Under the pieces are notes generated by a model. That model was given only the letters and a program-made list of their open reading frames with translations. It made no database searches and was not told the DNA's origin. 15,336 nucleotides of DNA from an uncultured Coriobacteriales bacterium (GTDB lineage Bacteria > Actinomycetota > Coriobacteriia > Coriobacteriales > UMGS124): NCBI GenBank assembly GCA_903789505.1, contig CAIFEU010000005.1, positions 2,744-18,079 on the forward strand, read 5' to 3'. Below, one piece after another: positions 7,191 through 15,336 of the stretch; within the stretch, counting starts at the first letter, position 1; each line of letters begins with the position of its first letter. Both the position numbers and the translations under genes were made by a program.

Positions 7191-7417
7191 AGAGGGGGAG
7201 ACGGCGCCTCGGCTCCGATGGGCGTCCTGTGGCGCCTCGTGCCCCGGCCTCCCGCTCGGGGCGAAAACCTGCCGTTTGGCCGGTCCGTCGTCCGGGGCGG
7301 AGTGCGGGGCCGGGCTGCTGCGATAAACGATAGGGCAGGAGTCGCAGCGCGTCGCGCCGCCCCCGCGCAAAGCGCCCGCGCACGTCGTCACGCACACGAT
7401 CCAGGGAGGTACATGCC
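7191..7417 (+). other. Long leader of the first solute-binding protein gene
   Basis: If transcription starts near 7186, this stretch is untranslated leader. GCTGCGA at 7317-7323 and TCGCAGC at 7342-7348 form a 7-bp stem around an 18-base A/G-rich loop, and GC-rich blocks elsewhere could pair. I do not recognise a known riboswitch class. GGGAGG at 7404-7409 is the ribosome site for the ATG at 7418; a second ATG at 7413 is out of frame. Confidence 0.3.
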
Positions 7418-9022
7418 ATGACCACCAACCAGTCGAGCCTTTCCCGCCGCTCCTTCGTCAAGGCCGCGGGCGCTACCGCCGCGGCGGCGCTGCTCGCCGA
7501 CCTCGGCATCAGCGCATCCGACGCCAGGTTCGCCCTCGCCGCAGACGGCGGGTCGACCTTCACCTACGCGATCGCCGGCGACCCAGGCTCCAACGTCAAC
7601 CCGGTCACGACCAACGACCGCTTCGGCCTCATGACGCTCAAGCTCGTCTTCTCCCAGCTGTTCACCGTCCGCTCCGACGGCTACCACTGGTACCTGGCCG
7701 ACTCCTACGAAGAGTCCGAAGACCACCTGGAGTTCACGCTGCACCTGCACGAGGGCGTCAAGTGGACCGACGGCGAGCCCTTCACGGCCGACGACGTCGT
7801 GTTCACCTACCAGACCATCGAGAGCAACGAGGACGCCGACGCGTACTCCTCGCTCAACTATGGCGACGACGGCAAGGTCGAGGTCGAGGCGATCGACGAC
7901 CTCACGGTCAAGTTCACCTTCCCGTTCGTCAACGCCGCCGCGCTCGAGAAGCTGCAGGGCCCCGACGGCGTCTTCATCATGCCCAAGCATATCTACGAGG
8001 GCGTGAGCGACTTCGAGAACAACGACGTCAACGCTAACCCGGTCGGCTGCGGCGCGTTCACGATTGCCGAGTACCAGGTGGGTTCCTACCTGCAGTTCGC
8101 CGCCAATCCCGACTACTTCAAGGGCGCCCCGTCGGTCGACAACGTCGTCTTCCAGATCATCACCAACGAGTCCACCGGCATGCAGGCGATCCAGACCGGC
8201 GAGGTGGACGCGTGGATCGCGACCTCCGAGCAGGTCTCCCAGATGGACATCCAGGGCAACGGCCTCACGGTGACTCCCTACAGCGAGAACCGCGTCGCCT
8301 ACATCACGTTCAACGCGCAGCGCGTGACCGACGCCAGCCTGCGCAAGGCCCTGTTCTACTCGTTCGACAAGAAGGCCATCGCCGACGCGGCGGTGGGCAA
8401 CGAGGACTACTACGACCTCGAGTACACCTTCCTGCCCACCACCAGCGAGTTCTATAACCCCGACGCGGTCGAGAAGTACGAGCGCGACCTGGACAAGGCC
8501 AAGCAGCTGCTCTCCGAGGCGGGTCAGACCAACCCCACCTTCGTCGTCGCCTACAACGGCAGCGACTCCCTGCAGACCAACGCCTGCCTGCTGATGCAGG
8601 AGCAGGCGGCCGAGGCGGGCATCACGCTCGACCTGCGCGGTCTGGAGAGCGCGGCACTGAGCAAGGCGCAGCGCGACGCCTCCAGCGAGTACGACATCAC
8701 GTTCGGCGGCTACATCATGGGCATCGACCCCGACACGTACAGCTCGCAGTTCACGGGCAGCTCGGGCAACAACTACTCGCACCTGGACGACGCCACGATC
8801 GACGACCTGTTCGAGCAGGGGCGCGTCGAGACCGACAACGCCAAGCGTCACGACATCTATGACCAGCTTCAGGCCGCCATCCAGGACGCGGGCGCGTTCT
8901 ACCCGCTGTACTCCAACGACCGCCTGCTCGTGACCGGCCGCCGCGTGGGTGGCATCGAGGACGCCACGCTGATTCCGATCTACACGTTCGAGGACTACGA
9001 CAAGCTGACGGTCACCGACTAG
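7418..9022 (+). CDS. Peptide ABC importer solute-binding protein, family 5, Tat-exported (first copy)
   Basis: Extracytoplasmic receptor that captures oligopeptides or dipeptides and delivers them to the permeases encoded downstream; 534 residues, normal for SBP_bac_5 proteins. The N-terminus is a Tat signal: SRRSFVK at 9-15, an alanine-rich hydrophobic stretch, and a likely cleavage after ALA (39-41). No lipobox Cys is present, so it is probably released or only loosely held, unlike most Gram-positive binding lipoproteins. The family signature lies near 113-130 (VKWTDGEPFTADDVVFTY), with NESTGMQAIQTGEVD at about 249-263. GGAGG 8 bases upstream supports the start. The paralogue at 9317 is close: 37 of 42 residues are identical in an ungapped stretch, 332-373 here against 333-374 there. 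The actual ligand cannot be told from sequence; nickel or another small solute is possible in this family. Confidence 0.93.
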   Translation: MTTNQSSLSRRSFVKAAGATAAAALLADLGISASDARFALAADGGSTFTYAIAGDPGSNVNPVTTNDRFGLMTLKLVFSQLFTVRSDGYHWYLADSYEESEDHLEFTLHLHEGVKWTDGEPFTADDVVFTYQTIESNEDADAYSSLNYGDDGKVEVEAIDDLTVKFTFPFVNAAALEKLQGPDGVFIMPKHIYEGVSDFENNDVNANPVGCGAFTIAEYQVGSYLQFAANPDYFKGAPSVDNVVFQIITNESTGMQAIQTGEVDAWIATSEQVSQMDIQGNGLTVTPYSENRVAYITFNAQRVTDASLRKALFYSFDKKAIADAAVGNEDYYDLEYTFLPTTSEFYNPDAVEKYERDLDKAKQLLSEAGQTNPTFVVAYNGSDSLQTNACLLMQEQAAEAGITLDLRGLESAALSKAQRDASSEYDITFGGYIMGIDPDTYSSQFTGSSGNNYSHLDDATIDDLFEQGRVETDNAKRHDIYDQLQAAIQDAGAFYPLYSNDRLLVTGRRVGGIEDATLIPIYTFEDYDKLTVTD

Positions 9023-9036
9023 GTGCCGGCATGCCC

Positions 9037-9078
9037 GCCCCCCGCGGCACCGCGCACGCAGGCGACGCCGCGGGGGGC
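9037..9078. terminator. Perfect 12-bp hairpin after the first solute-binding protein gene
   Basis: GCCCCCCGCGGC at 9037-9048 and GCCGCGGGGGGC at 9067-9078 are perfectly complementary across an 18-base loop, 15 bases after the stop codon at 9022. There is no T run behind it, so it may act as a factor-assisted terminator or protect the 3' end of the upstream message, as stems do between binding-protein and permease genes in other importers. Confidence 0.55.
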
Positions 9079-9138
9079 CCGCGTTGCGCGACGATTGCGG
9101 GTTCGTTGCGAGTCAACCTAGGTAATCTGTATGTTTTC

Positions 9139-9182
9139 CGACGTGCCGGGGGGAGCCACCGAGAGATCGCCCCGGCACGTCG
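9139..9182. repeat. Perfect 13-bp inverted repeat upstream of the second solute-binding protein gene
   Basis: CGACGTGCCGGGG at 9139-9151 and CCCCGGCACGTCG at 9170-9182 match perfectly around an 18-base spacer. The right arm ends 7 bases before the TATAGT at 9190, so the repeat covers the region where a -35 would be. It could be an operator, or a terminator stem for transcripts coming from the first gene; a short T-rich stretch precedes it on the plus strand but none follows. Confidence 0.6.
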
Positions 9183-9189
9183 CATGCGG

Positions 9190-9208
9190 TATAGTGGGGC
9201 TTCGCCCC
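9190..9208 (+). promoter_or_regulatory. Candidate promoter -10 and start-site hairpin for the second solute-binding protein gene
   Basis: TATAGT at 9190-9195 is the same hexamer as in the hisS promoter and is preceded by GG in both. The -35 position falls inside the inverted repeat and is poor, hinting at dependence on an activator. Immediately downstream GGGGC (9196-9200) and GCCCC (9204-9208) form a tight hairpin that would sit at the 5' end of the message. The leader to the ATG at 9317 would be about 115 bases. Confidence 0.45.
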
Positions 9209-9316
9209 GTCGTCGCGGAGCGTACCCTCGAGTGGTGCGCGCGGCGCGGCGGGTCCAGACAGGGCGGGGCGCCAGAGGATGCGCCTCGCATTCGATCGTA
9301 CGGGAGGTTACGCTTC

Positions 9317-10927
9317 ATGAGCGATATGACCGGGTCTGCACTTTCCCGCCGCTCGTTCGTCAAGGCCGCCGGTGCCGCGGCAGGCATGGGCGCGGCGACC
9401 GCGCTGCTCTCCAAGCTGGGCATCTCGGGCGGCGACGCCTCGTTCGCCTACGCTGCCGACGGCGGCAAGACCTTCACCTACGCCATCGCCGGCGAGCCGA
9501 GCGTCTCGCCCAACGTCGTCACCACGTCCGACCGCTTCGGTCTGATGACGCTCAAGCTGGTCTACTCCCCGCTGTGGATGTACAACGCCGACGGGATCAA
9601 CTACTTCCTGGCGGAGTCCTATGACGAGTCCGACGACCACCTGACGCTGACCGTGCACCTGCGCCAGGGCGTGACCTGGAACGACGGCGAGCCCTTCACC
9701 GCCGACGACGTCGTGTTCTCCTACGAGGCTGCCGAGAGCGACCCGGAGGCCAACCAGTACTCGCAGCTGGTCTATGACGAGGGTAAGGTCGAGGTCACCA
9801 AGGTCGACGACAACACGGTCGACTTCAAGTTCCCGTTCGTCAGCGCCGACGCGGCGGAGATGATCAGCCAGTTCTTCATCATGCCCAAGCACCTCTACGA
9901 GGGCGTCACCGACTGGGAGAACAACGACGTCAACGCCAAGGGCGTCGGCACCGGCCCCTACAAGCTCGACGAGTACGCGACCGGCCAGTACCTGAGCTTC
10001 TCTGCCAATGAGAGCTACTTCCTGGGCAAGCCCAACATCGACCGTGTGGTCTTCCAGGTCATCACCAACGAGAACACCGGCATGCAGGCGATCCAGGCTG
10101 GCGAGGTCAACGCGTGGATCGGCACCCCGACCGAGATCCAGCAGATGAGTATCGAGGCCAACGGTCTCACGGTGACCCCCTACGGCGAGGGCCGCGTCGC
10201 GTACCTTGCCATCAACTGCAAGCGCGTGACCGACGAGAACGTGCGCAAGGCCATCCTCTTCTCCTTCGACAAGAAGGCGATCGCCGACGCCGCGCTGCTC
10301 TCCGACGAGTACTACGACCTCGAGTACACCTTCCTGCCGACCACCAGCCAGTTCTATGCCCCTGACGCGGTGGAGAAGTACGAGCGCGACATCGACAAGG
10401 CCAAGCAGCTGCTCGCCGACGCCGGCCAGACCAACCCGTCCTTCACGATCGCGTACGACTCGGGCAACACGCTGACCGAGACCGACGCGCTGATGATGCA
10501 GGAGCAGGCCGCCGAGGCGGGCATCACGCTCAACATCCAGGCGATCGACCCCACCGCGCTGTCCAACGCGATGAAGGACGAGAACAACGAGTACGACATG
10601 TACTTCGGCGGCTACATCATGGGCATCGACCCGTCGACGTTCTACAGCCTGTTCGGCGTCGACCAGGCGTGGAACTACATGCACTACGGCGACGAGTACT
10701 CCCAGATCGACGACCTGTTCAACCAGGGCAGCACCGAGACCGACCCGGACAAGCGCAAGCAGATCTACTCCGACGTCCAGAAGGCCATCCAGGACACCGG
10801 CGCCTTCTACCCGCTGTACTCCAACAAGCGCCTGCTCGTGACCACGAGCAACGTCAAGAACATCGAAGAGGCCAAGCTGGTGCCGGTCTATACATTTGAG
10901 GACCTCTCCAAGCTCGACATGGACTAA
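9317..10927 (+). CDS. Peptide ABC importer solute-binding protein, family 5, Tat-exported (second copy)
   Basis: Second extracytoplasmic receptor of the importer, 536 residues, colinear with the copy just upstream. The Tat motif SRRSFVK is at 10-16, with an Ala/Gly-rich core and a likely cleavage after AYA (44-46); no lipobox Cys follows. VTWNDGEPFTADDVVFSY near 118-135 is the family signature. The frame is open upstream to 9131, but GGGAGG at 9302-9307, 9 bases before the ATG at 9317, and the position of the Tat motif fix the start. Differences from the first copy are spread along the protein, for instance GVDQAWNYMHYGDE where the first has SSGNNYSHLDD near the C-terminus, so the two may differ in ligand preference. 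It is followed by an intrinsic terminator before the permease genes. Confidence 0.93.
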   Translation: MSDMTGSALSRRSFVKAAGAAAGMGAATALLSKLGISGGDASFAYAADGGKTFTYAIAGEPSVSPNVVTTSDRFGLMTLKLVYSPLWMYNADGINYFLAESYDESDDHLTLTVHLRQGVTWNDGEPFTADDVVFSYEAAESDPEANQYSQLVYDEGKVEVTKVDDNTVDFKFPFVSADAAEMISQFFIMPKHLYEGVTDWENNDVNAKGVGTGPYKLDEYATGQYLSFSANESYFLGKPNIDRVVFQVITNENTGMQAIQAGEVNAWIGTPTEIQQMSIEANGLTVTPYGEGRVAYLAINCKRVTDENVRKAILFSFDKKAIADAALLSDEYYDLEYTFLPTTSQFYAPDAVEKYERDIDKAKQLLADAGQTNPSFTIAYDSGNTLTETDALMMQEQAAEAGITLNIQAIDPTALSNAMKDENNEYDMYFGGYIMGIDPSTFYSLFGVDQAWNYMHYGDEYSQIDDLFNQGSTETDPDKRKQIYSDVQKAIQDTGAFYPLYSNKRLLVTTSNVKNIEEAKLVPVYTFEDLSKLDMD

Positions 10928-10957
10928 ACAGGGCTAAGCGATAGAATCGTTCGCATC

Positions 10958-10973
10958 GCACCGGTACCGGTGC
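10958..10973. repeat. 16-bp perfect palindrome
   Basis: GCACCGGTACCGGTGC reads identically on both strands with no spacer. It lies 30 bases after the stop of the second binding-protein gene, just downstream of the possible -10 at 10942, where a repressor dimer could block transcription, and just upstream of the terminator. Confidence 0.6.
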
Positions 10974-10981
10974 CGGCGAAT

Positions 10982-11032
10982 GCCGCGCGTCACGCTCGGC
11001 GGAAATGCCAGCGGGGCGCGCGGCCTTTTTTT
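10982..11032 (+). terminator. Intrinsic terminator after the second solute-binding protein gene
   Basis: GCCGCGCG at 10982-10989 pairs with CGCGCGGC at 11017-11024. Inside, after a 3 x 3 internal loop, CGCT/AGCG (10993-10996, 11010-11013) and GGC/GCC extend the stem to a six-base loop. Seven T follow at 11026-11032. This is the clearest rho-independent terminator in the window. Placed between binding protein and permeases, it would let receptor message exceed permease message. Confidence 0.85.
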
Positions 11033-11095
11033 GTGCGACGGGGCTCCCCTGCGGGGGAGCGCGTCGCGTCGCGAGGCGGGAGAGGATGCGGACAC

Positions 11096-12052
11096 GTGGC
11101 TAAGTACATAGCGAGAAGGTTGCTGATAGCGATACCATTGCTGCTGGTCATCACCATCATCGTGTTTCTGTTGATCCACGCGGCGCCCTATGACGCCATC
11201 GATGCGATGACCAACCCCAAGATGTCCCAGGAGACCATCGACGCGATCAGGGCGCGGTACGGCTACGACAAGCCCGTATGGGTGCAGTACTTCGCCTGGC
11301 TCGGCGGCATCCTCCAGGGCAACTTCGGGTACTCGATCGTCTCCAAGACGTCGATCTCCGAGCAGCTCGCCGTCCGCATCCCCAACACGATCCTGCTCGT
11401 GCTTCCCAGCTATCTGGTGGCCTACGTGCTCGCCATCGTGCTCGGCCTGGTCGCCGGCTCCCATCGCGGCGGCAAGGCTGACCACGTGATCGACGGCATA
11501 GCCTCGGTGCTGATCGCCGTCCCGTCGTTCTGGCTGGCGATGCTGCTGATCTTCGTGTTCGGCTACCTGCTGCGGTGGCTGCCCATCGTGGGCATGCAGA
11601 CCGTCGGCGATGGCTCGTTCGTCGACGTGCTGAGGCACTACATACTGCCGTTCGTCACGCTGACGATCGCGTTTCTGCCTGACAACCTGCGCTACGTGCG
11701 CTCCTCGACGATCACCCAGATCACGCAGGACTACGTCGTCGTCCAGCAGGCTTTCGGCGCCAAGCGCTCCGAGATCATGTTCAGGCACGTGTGCCGCAAC
11801 GTCCTGGGGCCGATTCTGACGCGCCTGGGAATGGCTCTGCCCATGCTCGTCACCGGCGCGATCATCACCGAGACGATCTTCTCGTGGCCGGGTGTGGGGC
11901 CCTACTTCATGACGGCGATCAAGGGCATGGACTATCCCGTCATCATGTCGATCCTGATTCTGTCCTCCGCGCTGGTCATCCTGGGCAACCTGCTCGCTGA
12001 CGTGCTCAACGCACTGGCCGACCCGCGCATCCGCCAGGGGGTGATCGCGTAA
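11096..12052 (+). CDS. Peptide ABC transporter permease, DppB/OppB type
   Basis: Inner-membrane channel subunit of the importer, 318 residues, the usual size for DppB/OppB. Six hydrophobic spans are visible: near 9-29, 98-120, 135-160, 182-195, 241-260 and 283-303. The EAA loop that docks on the ATPase is QQAFGAKRSEIMFRHVCRN at about 217-235. The N-terminus (KYIARRLL then a hydrophobic run) is typical of this family and fixes the GTG start at 11096, about 10 bases after GGGAGAGG. The frame is open further upstream, but only through the terminator. A five-codon ATG frame at 11086 overlaps the start and is probably not translated. Its TAA shares a base with the ATG of the next permease gene. 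Confidence 0.95.
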   Translation: MAKYIARRLLIAIPLLLVITIIVFLLIHAAPYDAIDAMTNPKMSQETIDAIRARYGYDKPVWVQYFAWLGGILQGNFGYSIVSKTSISEQLAVRIPNTILLVLPSYLVAYVLAIVLGLVAGSHRGGKADHVIDGIASVLIAVPSFWLAMLLIFVFGYLLRWLPIVGMQTVGDGSFVDVLRHYILPFVTLTIAFLPDNLRYVRSSTITQITQDYVVVQQAFGAKRSEIMFRHVCRNVLGPILTRLGMALPMLVTGAIITETIFSWPGVGPYFMTAIKGMDYPVIMSILILSSALVILGNLLADVLNALADPRIRQGVIA

Positions 12053-12966
12053 TGGCCGCCGCTCAGATGACCGCCGCACAGGCGGGGGTTCCCAAGGCGG
12101 GCAAGCCCAAGCGCCAGTGGACGCGCGCCTCGGCGGCGTGGTCGGCGTTCAAGCACGACAAGTCCGCCATCGTCTCGATCACGATGCTCGTCATCATCGT
12201 CATCGCGTGCCTGATCGCCCCGCTGCTGCCGATCGACCCCAACGCCACCGACGTGGCGCATCGCCTCGCCGGCCCGAGCGCCCAGCACATCTTCGGGACC
12301 GACCAGCTGGGGCGCGACTACTTCGTGAGGACCCTGTACGGTGGGCGCGTCTCGCTGCTCGTCGGCCTTCTCGCGATGCTGACGAGCTTGGTCATCGGCA
12401 TCGTGGTGGGAACCGTCGCCGGCCTGGTGGGCGGCTTCGTCGACGGCCTGCTGATGCGCATCGTCGACATCCTGTCCAGCGTGCCGTGGCTCGTCCTGGT
12501 GACCGTCGTGAGCGTGTTCCTCAAGCCCGGGCTCACCTCGATCATCCTGGTCATCGGCCTGTTCAGCTGGATGGAGATCGCCCGACTGGTGCGCACGGAG
12601 ACCCAGGCGATCAAGGGTCGCGACTTCGTCCAGTATGCGCAGCTGTGCGGCGTCTCGCGCACCAAGGTCATCATGCGCCACGTGATTCCCTCGGCGCTGC
12701 CGACGATCATCACCGCGTCGACGACGTCGCTTGCCAGCGCGATCATGACCGAGTCCTCGCTGTCGTTTCTGGGCGTGGGCGTCCAGCAGCCGATGAGCTC
12801 CTGGGGCTCGATGCTGCAGGACTCCCAGGCGTACATGCAGAACGACATCCTGATGGCCATCATCCCCGGCCTTCTGATCGTGATCGTGATCTTCGCGTTC
12901 AACAAGCTCGGCAACGTCATGCGCGTCTTCGCGGACCCGCAGGTTATGAGTGGGGAGAGGGACTAG
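12052..12966 (+). CDS. Peptide ABC transporter permease, DppC/OppC type
   Basis: Second channel subunit, 304 residues. A cytoplasmic N-terminal stretch rich in Ala and Lys (1-35) precedes the first span at about 39-60. FGTDQLGRDYFVR at 81-93 is the conserved periplasmic-side motif of DppC/OppC proteins. Further spans lie near 100-125, 140-158, 160-180, 215-235 and 265-285, and the EAA loop is YAQLCGVSRTKVIMRHVIPS at 195-214. It pairs with the preceding permease: its ATG overlaps that gene's stop (TAATG at 12050-12054), so translation is probably coupled. The stop is 3 bases before the next gene. Confidence 0.95.
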   Translation: MAAAQMTAAQAGVPKAGKPKRQWTRASAAWSAFKHDKSAIVSITMLVIIVIACLIAPLLPIDPNATDVAHRLAGPSAQHIFGTDQLGRDYFVRTLYGGRVSLLVGLLAMLTSLVIGIVVGTVAGLVGGFVDGLLMRIVDILSSVPWLVLVTVVSVFLKPGLTSIILVIGLFSWMEIARLVRTETQAIKGRDFVQYAQLCGVSRTKVIMRHVIPSALPTIITASTTSLASAIMTESSLSFLGVGVQQPMSSWGSMLQDSQAYMQNDILMAIIPGLLIVIVIFAFNKLGNVMRVFADPQVMSGERD

Positions 12967-12969
12967 AAG

Positions 12970-14066
<1,097 letters not shown>

Positions 14067-14067
<1 letters not shown>

Positions 14068-15191
14068 TGAACGCTCATGACCAGAACGCGCAGGCGACGT
14101 CCGGCGTCGACACTATGGCCGCCCCTGCCCATACGAGTGACGGGGCCCGTGCGGGCCATGCCGCGGGCGACGCCGCGCCAGTAACCGGCGGGAGGGCGTC
14201 TGCCGTCGGGGGCGTGATTCTGCGCGCCACCGACCTGTGCAAGCACTTCCCGGTGACGACGTTCTTCGGCAAGACCAAGCAGGTCGTGCGCGCGGTCGAC
14301 GGCGTCAGCCTCGAGATTCGGCGCGGGGAGACGTTCGGCCTGGTGGGGGAGAGCGGCTGTGGCAAGTCGACGCTGGGACGCACGCTGATCCGCATGTACG
14401 AGCCCACGTCGGGCACCGTAGAGTTCGACGGCAAGGACATCACGCGCGCCAAGGGCCGCGAGCTGGTCGACATCCACCGGCGCATGCAGATCGTCTTCCA
14501 GGACCCCTACCTGTCGCTTGACCCCCACATGACCGTGCGCGAGATCGTGAGCGAGCCGATGCTCGTCGACCAGCGCCTCTCGGCGAGCGAGATCGACGAC
14601 CGCGTCGTCGAGATCCTTGACCGCGTCAGCCTGCATCACGACGACATGTACAAGTTCGCCTACGAGTTCTCCGGTGGCCAGCGCCAACGCGTCGGCATCG
14701 CGCGCGCCCTCTCGGTCAACCCCGACTTCATCCTGTGCGACGAGCCCATCTCCGCGCTGGACGTCTCGATTCAGGCGCAGGTCGTCAACATGCTCGAGGA
14801 CCTGCAGTCCGAGCTCGGGCTCACCTACCTGTTCGTCGCGCACGACCTCTCGATGGTCCGCCACATCTCGACGCGCATCGGCGTCATGTACCTCGGTCGC
14901 CTGGTCGAGGTTGCCCCCGCCGACGAGCTCTACGAGAACCCGCTGCACCCCTACACCCGTGCGCTGCTCTCCGCCGTGCCGATTCCGGACCCCGACGTCG
15001 CCCGCGCGTCGTCGCGCCAGATCCTGACCGGCGAGATCCCCAGCCCGCTCAACGTCCCGGGCGGCTGCCGCTTCCACACGCGCTGCCCACTCGCCACCGA
15101 GGCCTGCGAGCACAGCGACGAGAGCCTGGTGGAGGTCTGCCCCGGGCACTTCGTGAACTGCATCGTCGCCCGCGACCGCGCGGGAAAGTAG
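14067..15191 (+). CDS. Peptide ABC transporter ATP-binding protein, DppF/OppF type
   Basis: Partner ATPase of the importer, 374 residues from the ATG at 14067. After an unstructured Ala/Gly-rich start of about 45 residues come Walker A GESGCGKS (94-101), the Q-loop glutamine 145 in QDPYLSLDP, signature FSGGQRQR (201-208), Walker B FILCDE (221-226) and the switch His259. VRAVDGVSLEI (74-84) and HPYTRALLSAVP (294-305) are standard for the OppF side. The C-terminal extension has Cys at 334, 340, 347, 358 and 365; 334, 340, 347 and 365 keep the CX5CX6CX17C spacing of the partner. AGGAGG at 14051-14056 serves either the ATG at 14067 (10 bases) or the in-frame GTG at 14064 (7 bases), which would add one residue. 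Confidence 0.95.
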
Positions 15192-15336
15192 GCGTGCGGC
15201 TACCGGGCGGACACGCGGCCCTCGCGGCCGGGGGGCGCCCCCCCCCGCGCGGGGGGGCCCGCGGGGGGGCCCCCCCCCGCCCGGGGGGGCGGGCCGCGGG
15301 GGCCGCCCGGGGGGCCCGGCGCCCCCCCCCGGGGGG
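15192..15336. other. Low-complexity G/C tract at the window edge
   Basis: After the last stop, about 30 bases look normal, then from roughly 15220 onward the sequence consists almost only of runs of G and C, with many runs of six to ten. There is no gene here. It may hide a GC-rich terminator hairpin for the importer operon, but the quality is suspect: such runs are typical of poor base calls at the end of a contig. Confidence 0.6.

Larger units (their letters stand above)
10928..11095 (+). promoter_or_regulatory. Regulatory gap between the second binding protein and the permease genes
   Basis: This 168-base gap carries, in order, TAGAAT at 10942-10947 (a possible -10 without a clear -35), a 16-bp palindrome, an intrinsic terminator and a 7-bp tetraloop hairpin (GCTCCCC at 11043-11049 with GGGGAGC at 11054-11060), all before the ribosome site GGGAGAGG near 11078-11085. 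The order promoter, terminator, gene would fit attenuation, but readthrough from the binding-protein gene fits as well. Confidence 0.4.

Noticed and set aside
7170..7421. An 83-codon plus-strand frame as a possible leader peptide before the first receptor
   Set aside because: Its ATG lies within the probable -10 element, so it would not be transcribed from that promoter, and it has no ribosome site.
9090..9130. GGTTCG and AACC near 9100 as part of a tRNA gene
   Set aside because: No acceptor stem, anticodon arm or D-arm can be drawn around it; it is only a chance T-arm-like stretch.
11086..11103. A five-codon frame (ATG to TAA) overlapping the GTG start of the first permease
   Set aside because: The ribosome site touches its ATG with no spacing, so translation there is unlikely; the GTG has the correct distance.

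Overview
The window is very GC-rich and densely coded, with little room between genes. The codon use, the Tat-dependent solute-binding proteins and the style of the histidyl-tRNA synthetase suggest an anaerobic Actinomycetota of the class Coriobacteriia (Olsenella / Atopobium / Collinsella-like). This is an inference from protein character, not from a marker gene. The left edge cuts a gene, and the right edge runs into a low-complexity G/C tract that looks like the ragged end of a contig.

Left part (1-6893): a LysR-type regulator on the minus strand is cut by the left edge. Divergent to it is an unrecognised protein with a Cys/His-rich insert. Convergent to that protein is a short ArsC/Spx-like protein whose CxxC site reads SxxS. 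Next come an M20 (peptidase T-like) metallopeptidase, a convergent threonine aldolase/beta-eliminating lyase split by a single-base frameshift in a run of seven C, and, divergent to the lyase, hisS. HisS carries an extra Cys/His-rich tail.

Right part (7418-15191): a complete oligopeptide/dipeptide ABC importer, all on the plus strand. It starts with two tandem paralogous family-5 solute-binding proteins, each with a Tat signal and no lipobox. Each has its own upstream promoter-like sequence. A strong intrinsic terminator follows the second. Then come two permeases and two ATPases with overlapping or nearly touching reading frames, clearly translated as one unit. The likely job is uptake of peptides, and the M20 peptidase nearby could break imported peptides down, although the two are not in one operon.

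Most of the window is conventional metabolism and transport. I see no defence system, mobile element, CRISPR array, tRNA or rRNA. The items most worth a second look are the two unrelated proteins with Cys/His-rich segments, the loss of both cysteines in the ArsC/Spx-like protein, the frameshifted lyase, and the inverted repeats between the solute-binding protein genes and the permeases.
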